Assembly (NCBI RefSeq): GCF_004014715.1
Contig: NZ_CP034835.1
Span: 3,286,001 to 3,350,000 of the forward strand
Reading direction: 5' to 3'
Origin: Pseudoalteromonas sp. R3
GTDB lineage: Bacteria; Pseudomonadota; Gammaproteobacteria; Enterobacterales; Alteromonadaceae
DNA length: 64,000 nucleotides
The notes beneath the pieces were generated by a model. That model was not told the DNA's origin, searched no databases, and saw only the letters and a program-made list of their open reading frames with translations. Below, one piece after another: positions 10,101 to 17,025 of the stretch; within the stretch, counting starts at the first letter, position 1; every line of letters starts with the position of its first letter. The position numbers were made by a program, and so were the translations under genes.

Positions 10101-10856
10101 AGCCGTTTTTAGCCCACTCAGGCCCCCTTCGAGCAACGCCTTGAGGTCCTGATTTTGCAATACTGGTAATGCGGATTGAAACGCAGCGACTGCCTGGCCG
10201 AGATCCAGAGAGCGCGCCACTTCAGGCATCAATGTGGTCAGGCCGTTCAGTTCAGCATTTACAGACTGAGACAATGCAGTCACGGCCGATACATCTACGG
10301 CACCTTCAAAGACAGGTATCGCTGTAGCACCACTGTCAGCATCCGCGAAGGTATTCAGTTCAACCGAGCTTTGACGATCCTCGGACGTGTTTACCGGTGC
10401 AAAGCCAGGCGCCGTTGCGCTTGCAATCTGACTGGCACCACCGGGCTGAGAGGCTTGTTCATTTTGAGCAACAAGGCGTGTAATCACAGCGCCAAGGTTA
10501 TCCAAGGACGCCAGCAAGGCGTCTGATACCCCAGAAGAAAGCGCATTATCCACACTCAGATTGACAGTCCCCTCACCTGACGCAGGCTGCCCCGACGGCA
10601 CCTGTTGTGCCATCACAGATTGCAGACGCTTGTGCAAATCGCTACTTTGAGGGGCTAATAACGCCAGCGCCTGAAGTTGTGCAAGTAATTGCCCGATAGA
10701 GGCTGCACTGGCATCACTTTGTAGCTGCAAAGAATGTAGTGCCCGGCCGAGTTTCGCCAGTCGCTGGTCCACGCCATTGCTCTGCGCCAGGCGATGTTTA
10801 ACTTTATTTTTGGCTCCGCCGGGAGCACGAAGATGTTCGACAGTTCCTTGTTTCAT
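7182..10856 (-). CDS. T: Tail tape measure protein with 43-residue tandem repeats
   Basis: This 1224-residue protein sits in the T position of a P2-type tail and should fill the tube lumen and set tail length. Residues 1-235 are helical and Gln/Ala-rich. Residues about 236-740 are twelve consecutive units of exactly 43 residues, each with a D(L/V)xxxxxGDLSSL-like opening and a LLxALxxxDA-like middle; a block of four units is itself repeated. Residues about 764-808 are strongly Lys/Arg-rich (KKRPGKRKNKGKPKGK). Residues about 880-950 are a Gly/Ala-rich hydrophobic segment (AWAGAAAGAAIGSVIPGIG) as in other tape measures. The C-terminus is Gln-rich. Confidence 0.88.
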   Translation of the reverse strand: MKQGTVEHLRAPGGAKNKVKHRLAQSNGVDQRLAKLGRALHSLQLQSDASAASIGQLLAQLQALALLAPQSSDLHKRLQSVMAQQVPSGQPASGEGTVNLSVDNALSSGVSDALLASLDNLGAVITRLVAQNEQASQPGGASQIASATAPGFAPVNTSEDRQSSVELNTFADADSGATAIPVFEGAVDVSAVTALSQSVNAELNGLTTLMPEVARSLDLGQAVAAFQSALPVLQNQDLKALLEGGLSGLKTALPALIDAVDLSQLQQALASELPALAQLDLSGALRGDVQALAAELPLMLSALQLDGVSASVSQALPALAQLDMPAIASGELDSLVQAAPQLFRALNMPGASQAMKKALPVLSKLNAPAIVEGDLSSLLDAAPEVLRAFELEGAADKLQAAIPSLIQLDLKGIAQGDVSTLMNVAPQLLSALELGDAGTAMAAALPALQKFDVDGLLSGDLTSLAEAGPDLLNALGMEDAAALLQQHAGIVQKLDIRGVMSGDLASLGEVAPAVFDALDMPGASAAMQKAMPVLSKLNAPAIMEGDLSSLLDAAPEVLRAFDLDDAADKLQTAIPGLAKLDLKSIVQGDVSSLMNAAPDLLKALDLGDAGALLESALPALQKFDVDGLLSGDLSSLSEAGPQLLSAFGMDDAASLLQQHAGVFQKLDVKGVLDGDLSSLVSAAPDLLNAFGMDGAASLLAQHEGALSKLDFKGLMSGDLSSLGDAASEFLSGSGLFGETDGGAEGASVFDDLDGHLEDEPEEEKKRPGKRKNKGKPKGKSGSKRGRNKGKGRADSESKEDTSRKNKRKPASQGNTIRALDTGRQLPNATSKSIAVQAAANDAKSGKLGQFAGKKGGLFSRLPGAKMLGKLAAPLSAVMGAVDVATTLSDDSLSAEQKTQQVGSAVGGAGGAWAGAAAGAAIGSVIPGIGTAIGGLVGGALGAMGGESVGGWLGEKLGGWFADDEPAKSQATSDTGGNVGATLVQSNEVGAPDTASQSSANNTVLGLAEGFIKNQFINPFNLAAGTASAFAGLTGNDQSRVHKVAKAGNFVGDALNYHTVWQAANDESLSGSQKAGVIGGTLGGMFSAKAVSGLMEKSRNPWLKMAAPLAGFITNAAVGSQISSWFSADKSTDSEGVAADKANIASTPEALSTSLGSPLTHAGSAPVNGDTAHQGAQVTVNANITVNARSGEQAQDIAIQVKQILEQQQQQAVHDLNARYFNQVA
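8637..10151 (-). repeat. Coding tandem repeat (12 x 129 bp) within the tape measure gene
   Basis: Twelve in-frame units of 129 bp encode the 43-residue helical repeats. Unit openings include QDLKALLEGG, LDLSGALRGD, LDMPAIASGE, LNAPAIVEGD, LDLKGIAQGD, FDVDGLLSGD and LDIRGVMSGD; then LNAPAIMEGD, LDLKSIVQGD, FDVDGLLSGD and LDVKGVLDGD repeat the previous four. This gives a superperiod of 4 units (516 bp). The last unit (LDFKGLMSGD) is incomplete. Confidence 0.9.
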
Positions 10857-10967
10857 AGATTTACCTGAAAGAGTTAAGAAGTGATACCAGAGAATGAAAG
10901 GAGGTGGAGTGTGGCATTGCTAAACAGCCTGAAAAAAGCCACTGAGCAATGCCGGCAATTGAAACTA

Positions 10968-10993
10968 CAAACATGCGCAAAAACGCATGTTTG
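10968..10993 (-). other. Perfect 10-bp hairpin between E' and the tape measure gene
   Basis: The arms CAAACATGCG and CGCATGTTTG enclose a 6-nt loop. No T run follows directly on the minus strand. A second, looser inverted repeat (GGCATTGCT at 10913 and AGCAATGCC at 10945) follows. The role is unknown; RNA processing or partial attenuation before the long tape measure gene is possible. Confidence 0.6.
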
Positions 10994-11015
10994 CAGAGGG
11001 ATGACCCGCAACGGA

Positions 11016-11141
11016 TCAGGACGCAGAGGTTGCCTCTTTGTAGTCAACCGCAGCATTGAACCAGTCGATTAATTCATCCTCGGTCAATGCATTGAGTTCG
11101 GCCAGGCCCCAGCCAGTGTATTTGGCTAAGGCGATCACCAT
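11016..11141 (-). CDS. E': E' frameshift extension of tail assembly chaperone (GpE-like)
   Basis: A 41-codon stretch can be translated from an ATG at 11141 to a TGA at 11018-11016. It reads MVIALAKYTGWGLAEL then NALTEDELIDWFNAAVDY, which matches the GpE (E') pattern of a small acidic helix with 'L..E...W...A'. It lies in the -1 frame relative to E, and that frame stays open back through the 3' part of E. In P2 the product is made as E+E' by -1 ribosomal slippage, so a fused E-E' is expected. A candidate slip region is the GGCTTTTC stretch near 11171-11178; it is a weaker heptamer than the P2 one, so the exact site is uncertain. Confidence 0.7.
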   Translation of the reverse strand: MVIALAKYTGWGLAELNALTEDELIDWFNAAVDYKEATSAS

Positions 11142-11146
11142 AGCTC

Positions 11147-11404
11147 TTAAGCGCCTGGGCGGGATACGAGAAAAGCCTGTAAGGTCTCTCTGAGCTTCAC
11201 AAAGTCGCTCCAGTCAAGCTCTTCGATGATATCCGGCGAGACTTCGCACAAATTGGAGAAGTAACGAATTTCACTTTCCGACTCGCTGATATCTGCCTTA
11301 TCCACCATTAACCGGTCACGTACTTTAGGTCGTCTCATAGTTAATTCGGCATACTCATGCCCGTCAACCGTAATTGGAAATGCCAGGGTAATGATTTCTT
11401 TCAT
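11147..11404 (-). CDS. E: Tail assembly chaperone E (P2 gpE-like)
   Basis: An 85-residue protein with the family start ITLAFPITVDGHEYAELTMR and RPKVRDRLMVDKA. In P2-type tails E and E+E' are chaperones that coat the tape measure before tube assembly, and they are always encoded just upstream of it, as here. The stop TAA lies 6 bases before the ATG of the E' reading frame. Confidence 0.83.
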   Translation of the reverse strand: MKEIITLAFPITVDGHEYAELTMRRPKVRDRLMVDKADISESESEIRYFSNLCEVSPDIIEELDWSDFVKLRETLQAFLVSRPGA

Positions 11405-11441
11405 GCTTTTGCTCCTATTTTTATTTTTTCAGTGCGCAGGT

Positions 11442-11481
11442 GGGCACTCCTTACCACTTACTAAACCGGTAAGAAGCACCC
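11442..11481 (-). other. Strong imperfect 14-bp hairpin between tube (FII) and E genes
   Basis: On the + strand GGGCACTCCTTACC (11442-11455) faces GGTAAGAAGCACCC (11468-11481), 12 of 14 positions pairing counting G-U. It is followed on the minus strand by an A-rich and not T-rich stretch, so it is not a standard terminator. It may stabilise the abundant sheath/tube message. Confidence 0.55.
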
Positions 11482-11505
11482 GCCATCTCAAGGCAAGAAC
11501 GCGAA

Positions 11506-12015
11506 TTAAGCGCCAATGGCAGCGCGTAACAGTGCCATTTGATCTGTGCCGTTGATTTTGCGTACGTCGTTGTACAGGTCAATTTCGTAGATCACTTCGT
11601 TGTTGATCTCCAGCTTGTACTTCTGCACTGTATATTGCAGCGTCAGCTTAGCTTCTTCGCCGTCTTTCCAGTTACCCATGTCCACTTCTTTGAAGAAGCC
11701 TTCCAGGGTCACAACCACAGGTTGTGGTGGCTGACCCTGTGCCTGAATCGCACCACGTGCTGTCAATGGTGTGGTAGCCCCACTCCAGTCTCCCAGCAGC
11801 TTCATCATGTCAGCATTGTATTCAAGTAAAGTGATGTTGCCTTCGAGTTTCTCAAGCTGGCCCACGTCCAGCTCAATCGGTGCCTGAAAGCCCGATGTCA
11901 CTTCGCGGGTTTTGACTGTGACTTTTGGCAGCTGAATTTCATCTGCAATGCCCAGGTAGCCTTTGCCGTCTACGAACAGTTTGAATTTTTTAAGGATTTT
12001 AGGAGACATTGCCAT
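11506..12015 (-). CDS. FII: Major tail tube protein (FII family)
   Basis: This is a 169-residue tube protein; rings of it form the inner tube that is driven into the target cell. Family features are SPKILKKFKLFVDGKGYLG, LPKVTVKTREVTSGFQAPIE and GNWKDGEEAKLTLQYTVQKY. Its ATG overlaps the sheath stop (TAATG), so sheath and tube are translationally coupled, which helps match their amounts. The first ATG is best spaced from GAGG in the end of the sheath gene. Confidence 0.92.
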   Translation of the reverse strand: MAMSPKILKKFKLFVDGKGYLGIADEIQLPKVTVKTREVTSGFQAPIELDVGQLEKLEGNITLLEYNADMMKLLGDWSGATTPLTARGAIQAQGQPPQPVVVTLEGFFKEVDMGNWKDGEEAKLTLQYTVQKYKLEINNEVIYEIDLYNDVRKINGTDQMALLRAAIGA

Positions 12016-13175
12016 TATACGATTTCCTCTAGGTAGTTATTTGTCAGAATGCTCTTGAAGGTGATGTGCTCAGCCGGGGTTGGCGGCGTAAAGTCAAAGC
12101 TGAAGTACACCTTGCCAGCCTGGAGGTTTTCCGGTGTATTCAGCTCTTCATCTGCCCAGATTTCGCCGCCCAGGATTGCACCTTGTGCTTTAAGGCTGTC
12201 CAGGTAAGACTGCACGCTCTGTTTCACATCTTCGATATAGGTTTTGGTGATGTTACGGTCAACCGCCCACATATGGGCACGCAGTAGTGAGTCATTGATC
12301 ATGTCTGCGGTACGAACCACTGACAGGAAAGCCCATTTCGGGTCGCCAGAACACGTACGGTTACCCCACAGCTTAAAGCCGTTTTGGCGGATAATAGTTG
12401 CTACATCATTTTCGTTCAGGTGGTTAGCACGCGCCTGTTTATCACCCAGCTGGAAGTCCACCGGACGAGCAGTACCGACGATGCCATTCATGGCAGTGTT
12501 ACTCGGACTCCACCAGAATCCGCGGTCGTTATCCGATTTGGCAATCATACCGGCAACACGTGCGCTGGCTGGCTCAACCTTTTCAACACCGTCTTTGAAC
12601 ACGCGAACATGTGGGTCAACCAGGAATACACGACGTGAACTCTGATCACCACGATATTCAATGGCTTTCGCATCTGTGCTATTTGGACCATCTGCGATGA
12701 TCACCGCACGAAGTCGCTCAGCCACGCCCACTAGTTTGCTGACCACAGGGTTAGCACCGCCATCACGTTGATGCGTGTAACCCGGCGCAACCAGAATACG
12801 TGGCGCAACACCCAGTACAGACTCTGCACCTAAAAAGGCAAATACCCCTTTATACTTGCCGTCATCCGTTGAATCGTCTGTCATCGCTGCCATCACAGCG
12901 GCTTCATCGGCACCTTCAACACGTACCACAACCACAGCGGCGCCAGCCTGGTCAAAAATGCCACTCAGTGCAGCAGGCAGTGTACCGTCAGTTCCCAGCT
13001 TTTCGGCTTCACTACGTTTACCTGCGATTAATACTGGTGTATTGGCCGGGAAAGCGTCTGTATCTGCGCCAGGGGCAGTACCTATAACACCAATAACCGA
13101 GCTTTTTACAGTTTTAATAGGGCGCGTACCAGATTGCGCCTCGATGACTTCTACACCGTGTAGAAATTCAGACAT
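12015..13175 (-). CDS. FI: Contractile tail sheath protein (FI family)
   Basis: This 386-residue sheath protein is full length for the P2 FI family. It opens with FLHGVEVIEAQSGTRPIKTV, has the core GLxPHVRVFKDG-type segment (VDPHVRVFKDGVEKVEPASA), RVAGMIAKSDNDRGFWWSPSN and WGNRTCSGDPKWAFLSVVRT, and ends FTPPTPAEHITFKSILTNNY. A contractile sheath makes this an R-type, not an F-type, particle. It has a strong AAGGAG site before the ATG and its own upstream terminator-like hairpin at 13211-13261. Confidence 0.95.
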   Translation of the reverse strand: MSEFLHGVEVIEAQSGTRPIKTVKSSVIGVIGTAPGADTDAFPANTPVLIAGKRSEAEKLGTDGTLPAALSGIFDQAGAAVVVVRVEGADEAAVMAAMTDDSTDDGKYKGVFAFLGAESVLGVAPRILVAPGYTHQRDGGANPVVSKLVGVAERLRAVIIADGPNSTDAKAIEYRGDQSSRRVFLVDPHVRVFKDGVEKVEPASARVAGMIAKSDNDRGFWWSPSNTAMNGIVGTARPVDFQLGDKQARANHLNENDVATIIRQNGFKLWGNRTCSGDPKWAFLSVVRTADMINDSLLRAHMWAVDRNITKTYIEDVKQSVQSYLDSLKAQGAILGGEIWADEELNTPENLQAGKVYFSFDFTPPTPAEHITFKSILTNNYLEEIV

Positions 13176-13210
13176 AGATATCTCCTTTAAAGGTATGTCA
13201 ATTAGCTAAT

Positions 13211-13261
13211 AAAAAAGCCACAGACGAGCAGCGACAAAACGCAGCCCAGGTACTGTGGCTT
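13211..13261 (-). terminator. Terminator-like hairpin between W and sheath
   Basis: On the minus strand AAGCCACAG (13261-13253 complement) and CTGTGGCTT (13223-13215 complement) form a 9-bp stem with a 29-nt loop, followed by a run of T (complement of the A run at 13211-13216). It lies in the 124-bp gap between W and the sheath gene. It would reduce readthrough into the sheath unless antiterminated or unless a local promoter serves FI. Confidence 0.6.
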
Positions 13262-13299
13262 AAGTTGAAAAATAAATTGAGAAAATTAAAAATCAGAAG

Positions 13300-13635
13300 T
13301 TAGATTTGGATCCCTTCGATGGTTACCGGTTCACCATTGATAAGATATAAACCTTCAATGGCGATTGATAATTTGCCGTCTCCAGCCGGGTGCACCGCCA
13401 CCCCTTCAAGTGCGAATCTCGGCTCCCATTGCTCAAGTGCATTGGAAATGGCAATGGTAATATCACCAACCAGAGAGTGTGAAAACGGCCGGTCAATAAG
13501 TTCAAACAAACCGCAGCCATAATCGCGACGCATCACCCGGCTTCCCTTGGGGGTCGTTACAATATCGCGAATACTTTGTTTCAGGTGTTCAACGCCGCCC
13601 AGCGGCTTACCTGTCTGGGCATTCATGCCAATCAT
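13300..13635 (-). CDS. W: Baseplate assembly protein W (gp25-like)
   Basis: A 111-residue protein of the GPW/gp25 family with the signature LKQSIRDIVTTPKGSRVMRR, DYGCGLFELIDRP and ALEQWEPRF. gp25-like proteins join baseplate wedges to the first sheath ring and start sheath polymerisation. The ATG overlaps the stop of the PAAR gene (ATGA). In P2 the genes after W are J, I, H; here the sheath follows directly. Confidence 0.93.
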   Translation of the reverse strand: MIGMNAQTGKPLGGVEHLKQSIRDIVTTPKGSRVMRRDYGCGLFELIDRPFSHSLVGDITIAISNALEQWEPRFALEGVAVHPAGDGKLSIAIEGLYLINGEPVTIEGIQI

Positions 13636-13949
13636 GCTTCACCTCCTTTATTACCCACAATGAACTTTGCATACCCATCTTCAATCAATGCGTTACAGCC
13701 GCTGGGATCGCCCACACGGGCAACGGCGTTGCCCCCAATCGTAAAACCCGGCGCACCTTTTGTTACTGTCTGCCCAACATGAGGCGGTATCTTGCTGTCT
13801 TTGCTGTGTAAGTGCTCAGATAATACGTCTTTGACACACAACACGGCTTCTTTATTGACCTTAAAGGTGCTTTGCGCTGCGGCCACCGTGGCTGGGTTAT
13901 AATCATTGTGCAAATTGGTCTTGGCATTGTTTAATGCAATATCTGGCAT
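13632..13949 (-). CDS. PAAR-like spike-tip protein
   Basis: 105 residues. The C-terminal half has PAAR-type repeats: PPHVGQTVTKGAPGFTIGG, then AVARVGDPSGCNALIEDG and FIVGNKG. PAAR proteins form a sharp cone on the tip of VgrG/gp5-type spikes. It lies between V and W, 4-base overlapped with W and 2 bases after V. Its N-terminal part (about 1-50) has no recognised domain and no obvious toxin extension. Confidence 0.75.
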   Translation of the reverse strand: MPDIALNNAKTNLHNDYNPATVAAAQSTFKVNKEAVLCVKDVLSEHLHSKDSKIPPHVGQTVTKGAPGFTIGGNAVARVGDPSGCNALIEDGYAKFIVGNKGGEA

Positions 13950-13951
13950 GC

Positions 13952-14698
13952 TTACTCCTGTGCTTTGATCATATTCTTCGCATTGAGCAACAAGTCAGTC
14001 TCCGCCGCGATAGCAATTCCCTGTGCCGTTGAACTGATATTGATCTGCTTACCTTTTAAGTTCAGTGTTTCTTTTGCCGTTACATGAATGTTCTTTTCGG
14101 CGCTGACAGAAGCGTCATTACCCACCGTCAGAGTGGCATCCTTAACCACATTAATTGAGGCGTTATTGCCCACTTCGACCGTCGCATTAAACCCACACTC
14201 AATGCGAAGGTCTCTTTCACTATGTATTGTGATTTTCGCGGTTTGTTCACCGTCCGTGTCCGGCACATAAAGATGGTAAGCATGATTTTGGTTGTCATAC
14301 TCCACCAGCGCGCCATCCTGATAGCGGGTGCGGTGCACATGTTCACGACTGCTTGCCACAGCGTAACTTTCCCCTTCACCCGCACCTAACACATGGTCGG
14401 GTTTATGGTGATCAGCTGCCGCACTATACACACTGCCCAGGATCACGCCCTGGGCAGTGTCGCCGCAGGGCGCAAGGACAATCACTTGCTCACCAATTTC
14501 CGGTGCACGCCAGGTCATATTATGCGCCGCCATATCGGTCAGCCAGGGTAGCTTAGCTGTGATCCAGTCACCGATTTTGACTTTCACCCGGGCCGTTTCA
14601 TAGTCCACTTCATGCACCGTACCAAGCGTGATCAGCTTGCTTAAACGATGCTGTAAGTCAGATAGCGCTAGCTCAGATTGAGCGGGATCCAGGTTCAT
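13952..14698 (-). CDS. V: Baseplate spike protein V (gp45/gpV-like)
   Basis: 248 residues. The OB-fold N-terminal half has TLGTVHEVDYETARVKVKIG, then WLTDMAAHN and EIGEQVIVLAPCGDTAQGVI, as in Mu gp45/P2 gpV. Residues about 165-245 are short beta repeats (VEVGNNASINVVKDATLTVG, then SVSAEKNIHVTAKETLNLKG) expected to form the trimeric beta-helix needle. A P2 V tail ends in its own metal-binding apex; here the tip may instead be the adjacent PAAR protein. The start overlaps the stop of the upstream gene. Confidence 0.88.
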   Translation of the reverse strand: MNLDPAQSELALSDLQHRLSKLITLGTVHEVDYETARVKVKIGDWITAKLPWLTDMAAHNMTWRAPEIGEQVIVLAPCGDTAQGVILGSVYSAAADHHKPDHVLGAGEGESYAVASSREHVHRTRYQDGALVEYDNQNHAYHLYVPDTDGEQTAKITIHSERDLRIECGFNATVEVGNNASINVVKDATLTVGNDASVSAEKNIHVTAKETLNLKGKQINISSTAQGIAIAAETDLLLNAKNMIKAQE

Positions 14699-15276
14699 AG
14701 TACCTCCCCAGCAGGCGTTTGCGTGCTGTAGATTAACTTGTGCTCATAGCCCTGCTGCCCCAGATAAACATCCGTGATGGGCGTACCAGGTGACTCGCTC
14801 TGTTCAACCTGATAGTAAAATGACCAGCTCAGCTGTAACTGTGCTTTAATCCCTTCACTGTGCTGACTAAACGCAAAGGTCGTTTGCTCGGCAATAAAAT
14901 GTTGCCAGTGGGTGGGCACGTCGTCCGCCAACATCGCGGCTTCGCCTTTGCTGAGTACCTCATCCAGCCTCTCCAGCAGCCTGGCTTTATCGCCATCCAT
15001 CAACGCAATATCGAGCTGCACACTCAGCACCCGCCTGTCAAGCAAGTTTGGGCTGAGGTTTTTGTTGTACGCTGGTCCATAGCTGACACCTTTATCGGTG
15101 CCTTTACTTTGCAGCTCGCTGGCCTGGCGTTCCTGTGTCGGCGTTACTGTTAGTTGGGCTTGCTGGGTCAGGTCCGGGGCAACCTGGCTCGGGATTAGAT
15201 AATCCACCTGAGCCACCTGTGCCAGGGACGTCGTCAGGCGCTCAAGCACCTGGGTGATTAAGGTCGTTCGTTGCAT
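14695..15276 (-). CDS. Conserved tail protein, possible tail terminator/completion protein
   Basis: 193 residues, not clearly recognised. The N-terminus (RTTLITQVLERLTTSLAQVA) and the beta-rich centre (RRVLSVQLDIALMDGDKARL) resemble small tail-terminator proteins that cap the tube. The position upstream of V is where P2-like tails place tail-completion genes. It overlaps V by 4 bases, so it belongs to the core operon. The assignment rests on position and general shape only. Confidence 0.45.
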   Translation of the reverse strand: MQRTTLITQVLERLTTSLAQVAQVDYLIPSQVAPDLTQQAQLTVTPTQERQASELQSKGTDKGVSYGPAYNKNLSPNLLDRRVLSVQLDIALMDGDKARLLERLDEVLSKGEAAMLADDVPTHWQHFIAEQTTFAFSQHSEGIKAQLQLSWSFYYQVEQSESPGTPITDVYLGQQGYEHKLIYSTQTPAGEVL

Positions 15277-15352
15277 AGACTTGCTCTTAGATTAAAAAGA
15301 CTCGAAGACAATCAGTGAGTCAGGGCGGGCGACGTGCCCGAAGGGGACGATA

Positions 15353-15613
15353 TTACAGCTCAGGCCTGGCCGGCCACACGACTTCGCTCGGCGAGCTATA
15401 TGCCTGCGGTAAATCCCTCAACGCCTGACGATATTGCTTCAACTCATCCGGTATCGCGCCTTGTGTTTCCTGATATTTCAGTACTAACCAATCCGTTGAA
15501 CGCAAATACGCATCGCGCATTGCCCTGATTGAGTACCATTGACTCTCATCTGCAAGTTGCTGAACAGGCATTTGCGCTTCATTTTCTGCTATGTCCATGT
15601 TTATTGCTCCCAT
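15353..15613 (-). CDS. Tail fibre assembly chaperone-like protein (cassette 1)
   Basis: 86 residues with the pattern IRAMRDAYLRSTDWLVLKYQ, LRDLP and VVWPARPEL, typical of the phage tail assembly chaperone family found downstream of fibre genes (R..R...L..SDW, LR.LP, WP..P). It overlaps the fibre gene at 15601 by 13 bp. It should help fold or trimerise the cassette 1 fibre. This is the only cassette with this recognised chaperone type; others carry unrelated small genes in the same place. Confidence 0.7.
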   Translation of the reverse strand: MGAINMDIAENEAQMPVQQLADESQWYSIRAMRDAYLRSTDWLVLKYQETQGAIPDELKQYRQALRDLPQAYSSPSEVVWPARPEL

Positions 15614-16434
15614 GTTGGTTGGTTTTGACTGATGCGCTCAGCACTCGGGCGACCGCGCTCCGACGTATACTCAGTGCTTACGCTAATAGCTCGAGATGCG
15701 CCGCAATGGAACCTTGGGTCAACTTTAAGAGTTAACCTCGCGATGCCCGAGTCATATCCCTGACCAATTGCCCTGAAATTCACAGGAACCGAAGAACCAG
15801 CCAGATCCGAACCCAAAGGAATTTCTTTCGCTGGGTTGTCCGGCTCCGAAATAAACAGGCTCAAATGGTTATTGTGTACAATGCTTTTTGCTTCCATTAC
15901 GGCAGAAACACAGTCCTGAAATGACGTACCGGTAAACACTAAGTGTTCAGTGTAACTGGTTGCAAACATCCCCCGGTGGGTCATGATAACTTCGCATTTA
16001 AAGTAGTCACCGGCTGCACCGAAACCACCGCCATTTTGTGCATCAAATTCAAGTAAATTGATGTAATAGGGTTCCTGTGGTGAGGCGCAATGCGGAAAAG
16101 CCGCGTCAGGTCCATCTCTATCTGCTGTATATCCACCATTACCCAGAGTAGTCGCAAAAAAGTAGCGCTTTATTTTGCCTTGCTTATGGACATCCAAGCC
16201 GTTAACCAGCTCAGTATGGCCACTTTTCCAGCTATTAAACTCAGACTGAGCCTGAGCCATTTCAGTATTGAGCGACGCTTCAGCGTTTGTTACACGCGCA
16301 TCAACCTGCGCTAGCTTGGCATTCAGTGTGGTTGTTATTTCACCGGCTTTATCGGCCACAGTCTGACACAATGCGTTGGCACGCCCTGCGACCTCAGTAA
16401 GCTGCTGCGAGATTGGTTTAGTTTCAGTTGTCAT
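15601..16434 (-). CDS. Tail fibre, coiled-coil stalk with receptor-binding tip (cassette 1)
   Basis: 277 residues. Residues about 1-90 are heptad-like (VADKAGEITTTLNAKLAQVD, then NAEASLNTEMAQAQSEFNSW), a probable trimeric stalk. Residues about 95-277 are beta-rich and match no family I recognise; they would bind the target-cell receptor. The N-terminal plan (LTxTVxxK...ARVxxxxxxL) is shared with the fibres of cassettes 3 and 4, while the C-termini differ. It lies downstream of the fibre-base gene and upstream of the chaperone. Confidence 0.75.
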   Translation of the reverse strand: MTTETKPISQQLTEVAGRANALCQTVADKAGEITTTLNAKLAQVDARVTNAEASLNTEMAQAQSEFNSWKSGHTELVNGLDVHKQGKIKRYFFATTLGNGGYTADRDGPDAAFPHCASPQEPYYINLLEFDAQNGGGFGAAGDYFKCEVIMTHRGMFATSYTEHLVFTGTSFQDCVSAVMEAKSIVHNNHLSLFISEPDNPAKEIPLGSDLAGSSVPVNFRAIGQGYDSGIARLTLKVDPRFHCGASRAISVSTEYTSERGRPSAERISQNQPTWEQ

Positions 16435-16467
16435 ATAGTTTCCTTTGAACTTTGTAAGTCTCTATCT

Positions 16468-17025
16468 TCAAGCCTGCTCTAGCGCCACTAAGCGCCATTC
16501 CTGATTGATCTGACGGTGCATGGTATCTAGCTGCACCAGGGTCAGCTCGGCCAGCTCGTTGTCGAGGATCAGGTTGAGGTTATCGACACCGAGTTTAACC
16601 TCAACACTGTCGGAGGGCAGCTGGGTCAGGCTCAGGGTTAGCCACTGCAACACCTTAACGTCTGGCGTGCGATACCCAAGCGTGGTGTTAGGTTTAGAAT
16701 AGACGCCCAGCAAAATCAGTTTGGGCTGACCGTTGGAAAGCTTTTCGCCGGAATCCAGAAACACACCAATTTCGCCAATGGCGTATTCCAGCGGCGCTTC
16801 GAATTTAGCGGCCACTTTCAAGCTGCTGCTTTCACCGTCGGTATAATCCGAGTCGGCAATTTCCACCAGCTCTTTTTGACTACGCAGCGTGGTTTGATTT
16901 TTAGACGGGGTGTAGCTTGCATCGCCAAAGGCCATATGGCTGATTTGCCCTTTAAAGCCTCTGGCGCGCGCCGACAACAGCGCATCCAGCCCCACCTGAG
17001 TAAATTGCAAGGTTAATGCTGACAT
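16468..17025 (-). CDS. Fibre-base protein, gpH N-terminal-like (cassette 1)
   Basis: 185 residues of the phage tail-collar fibre (DUF3751-like) type: TQVGLDALLSARARGFKGQI, HMAFGDASYTPSKNQTTLRS, EIGVFLDSG, LGVYS and LDTMHRQI. In gpH-type fibres this module is the N-terminal part that attaches to the baseplate; here it is a separate gene. Paralogues at 28322 and 31990 have the same length and the same landmarks (FxxxIxxxxxGxxxYxP, EIGFY, HR(Q/H)), so three of the four cassettes use the same connector. Confidence 0.8.
   Translation of the reverse strand: MSALTLQFTQVGLDALLSARARGFKGQISHMAFGDASYTPSKNQTTLRSQKELVEIADSDYTDGESSSLKVAAKFEAPLEYAIGEIGVFLDSGEKLSNGQPKLILLGVYSKPNTTLGYRTPDVKVLQWLTLSLTQLPSDSVEVKLGVDNLNLILDNELAELTLVQLDTMHRQINQEWRLVALEQA

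Noticed and set aside
15280..16100. Cognate toxin or immunity gene within the tail locus
   Set aside because: No nuclease, pore-former or immunity-type pair was recognised; the small genes follow fibre genes in all cassettes and fit assembly roles better.
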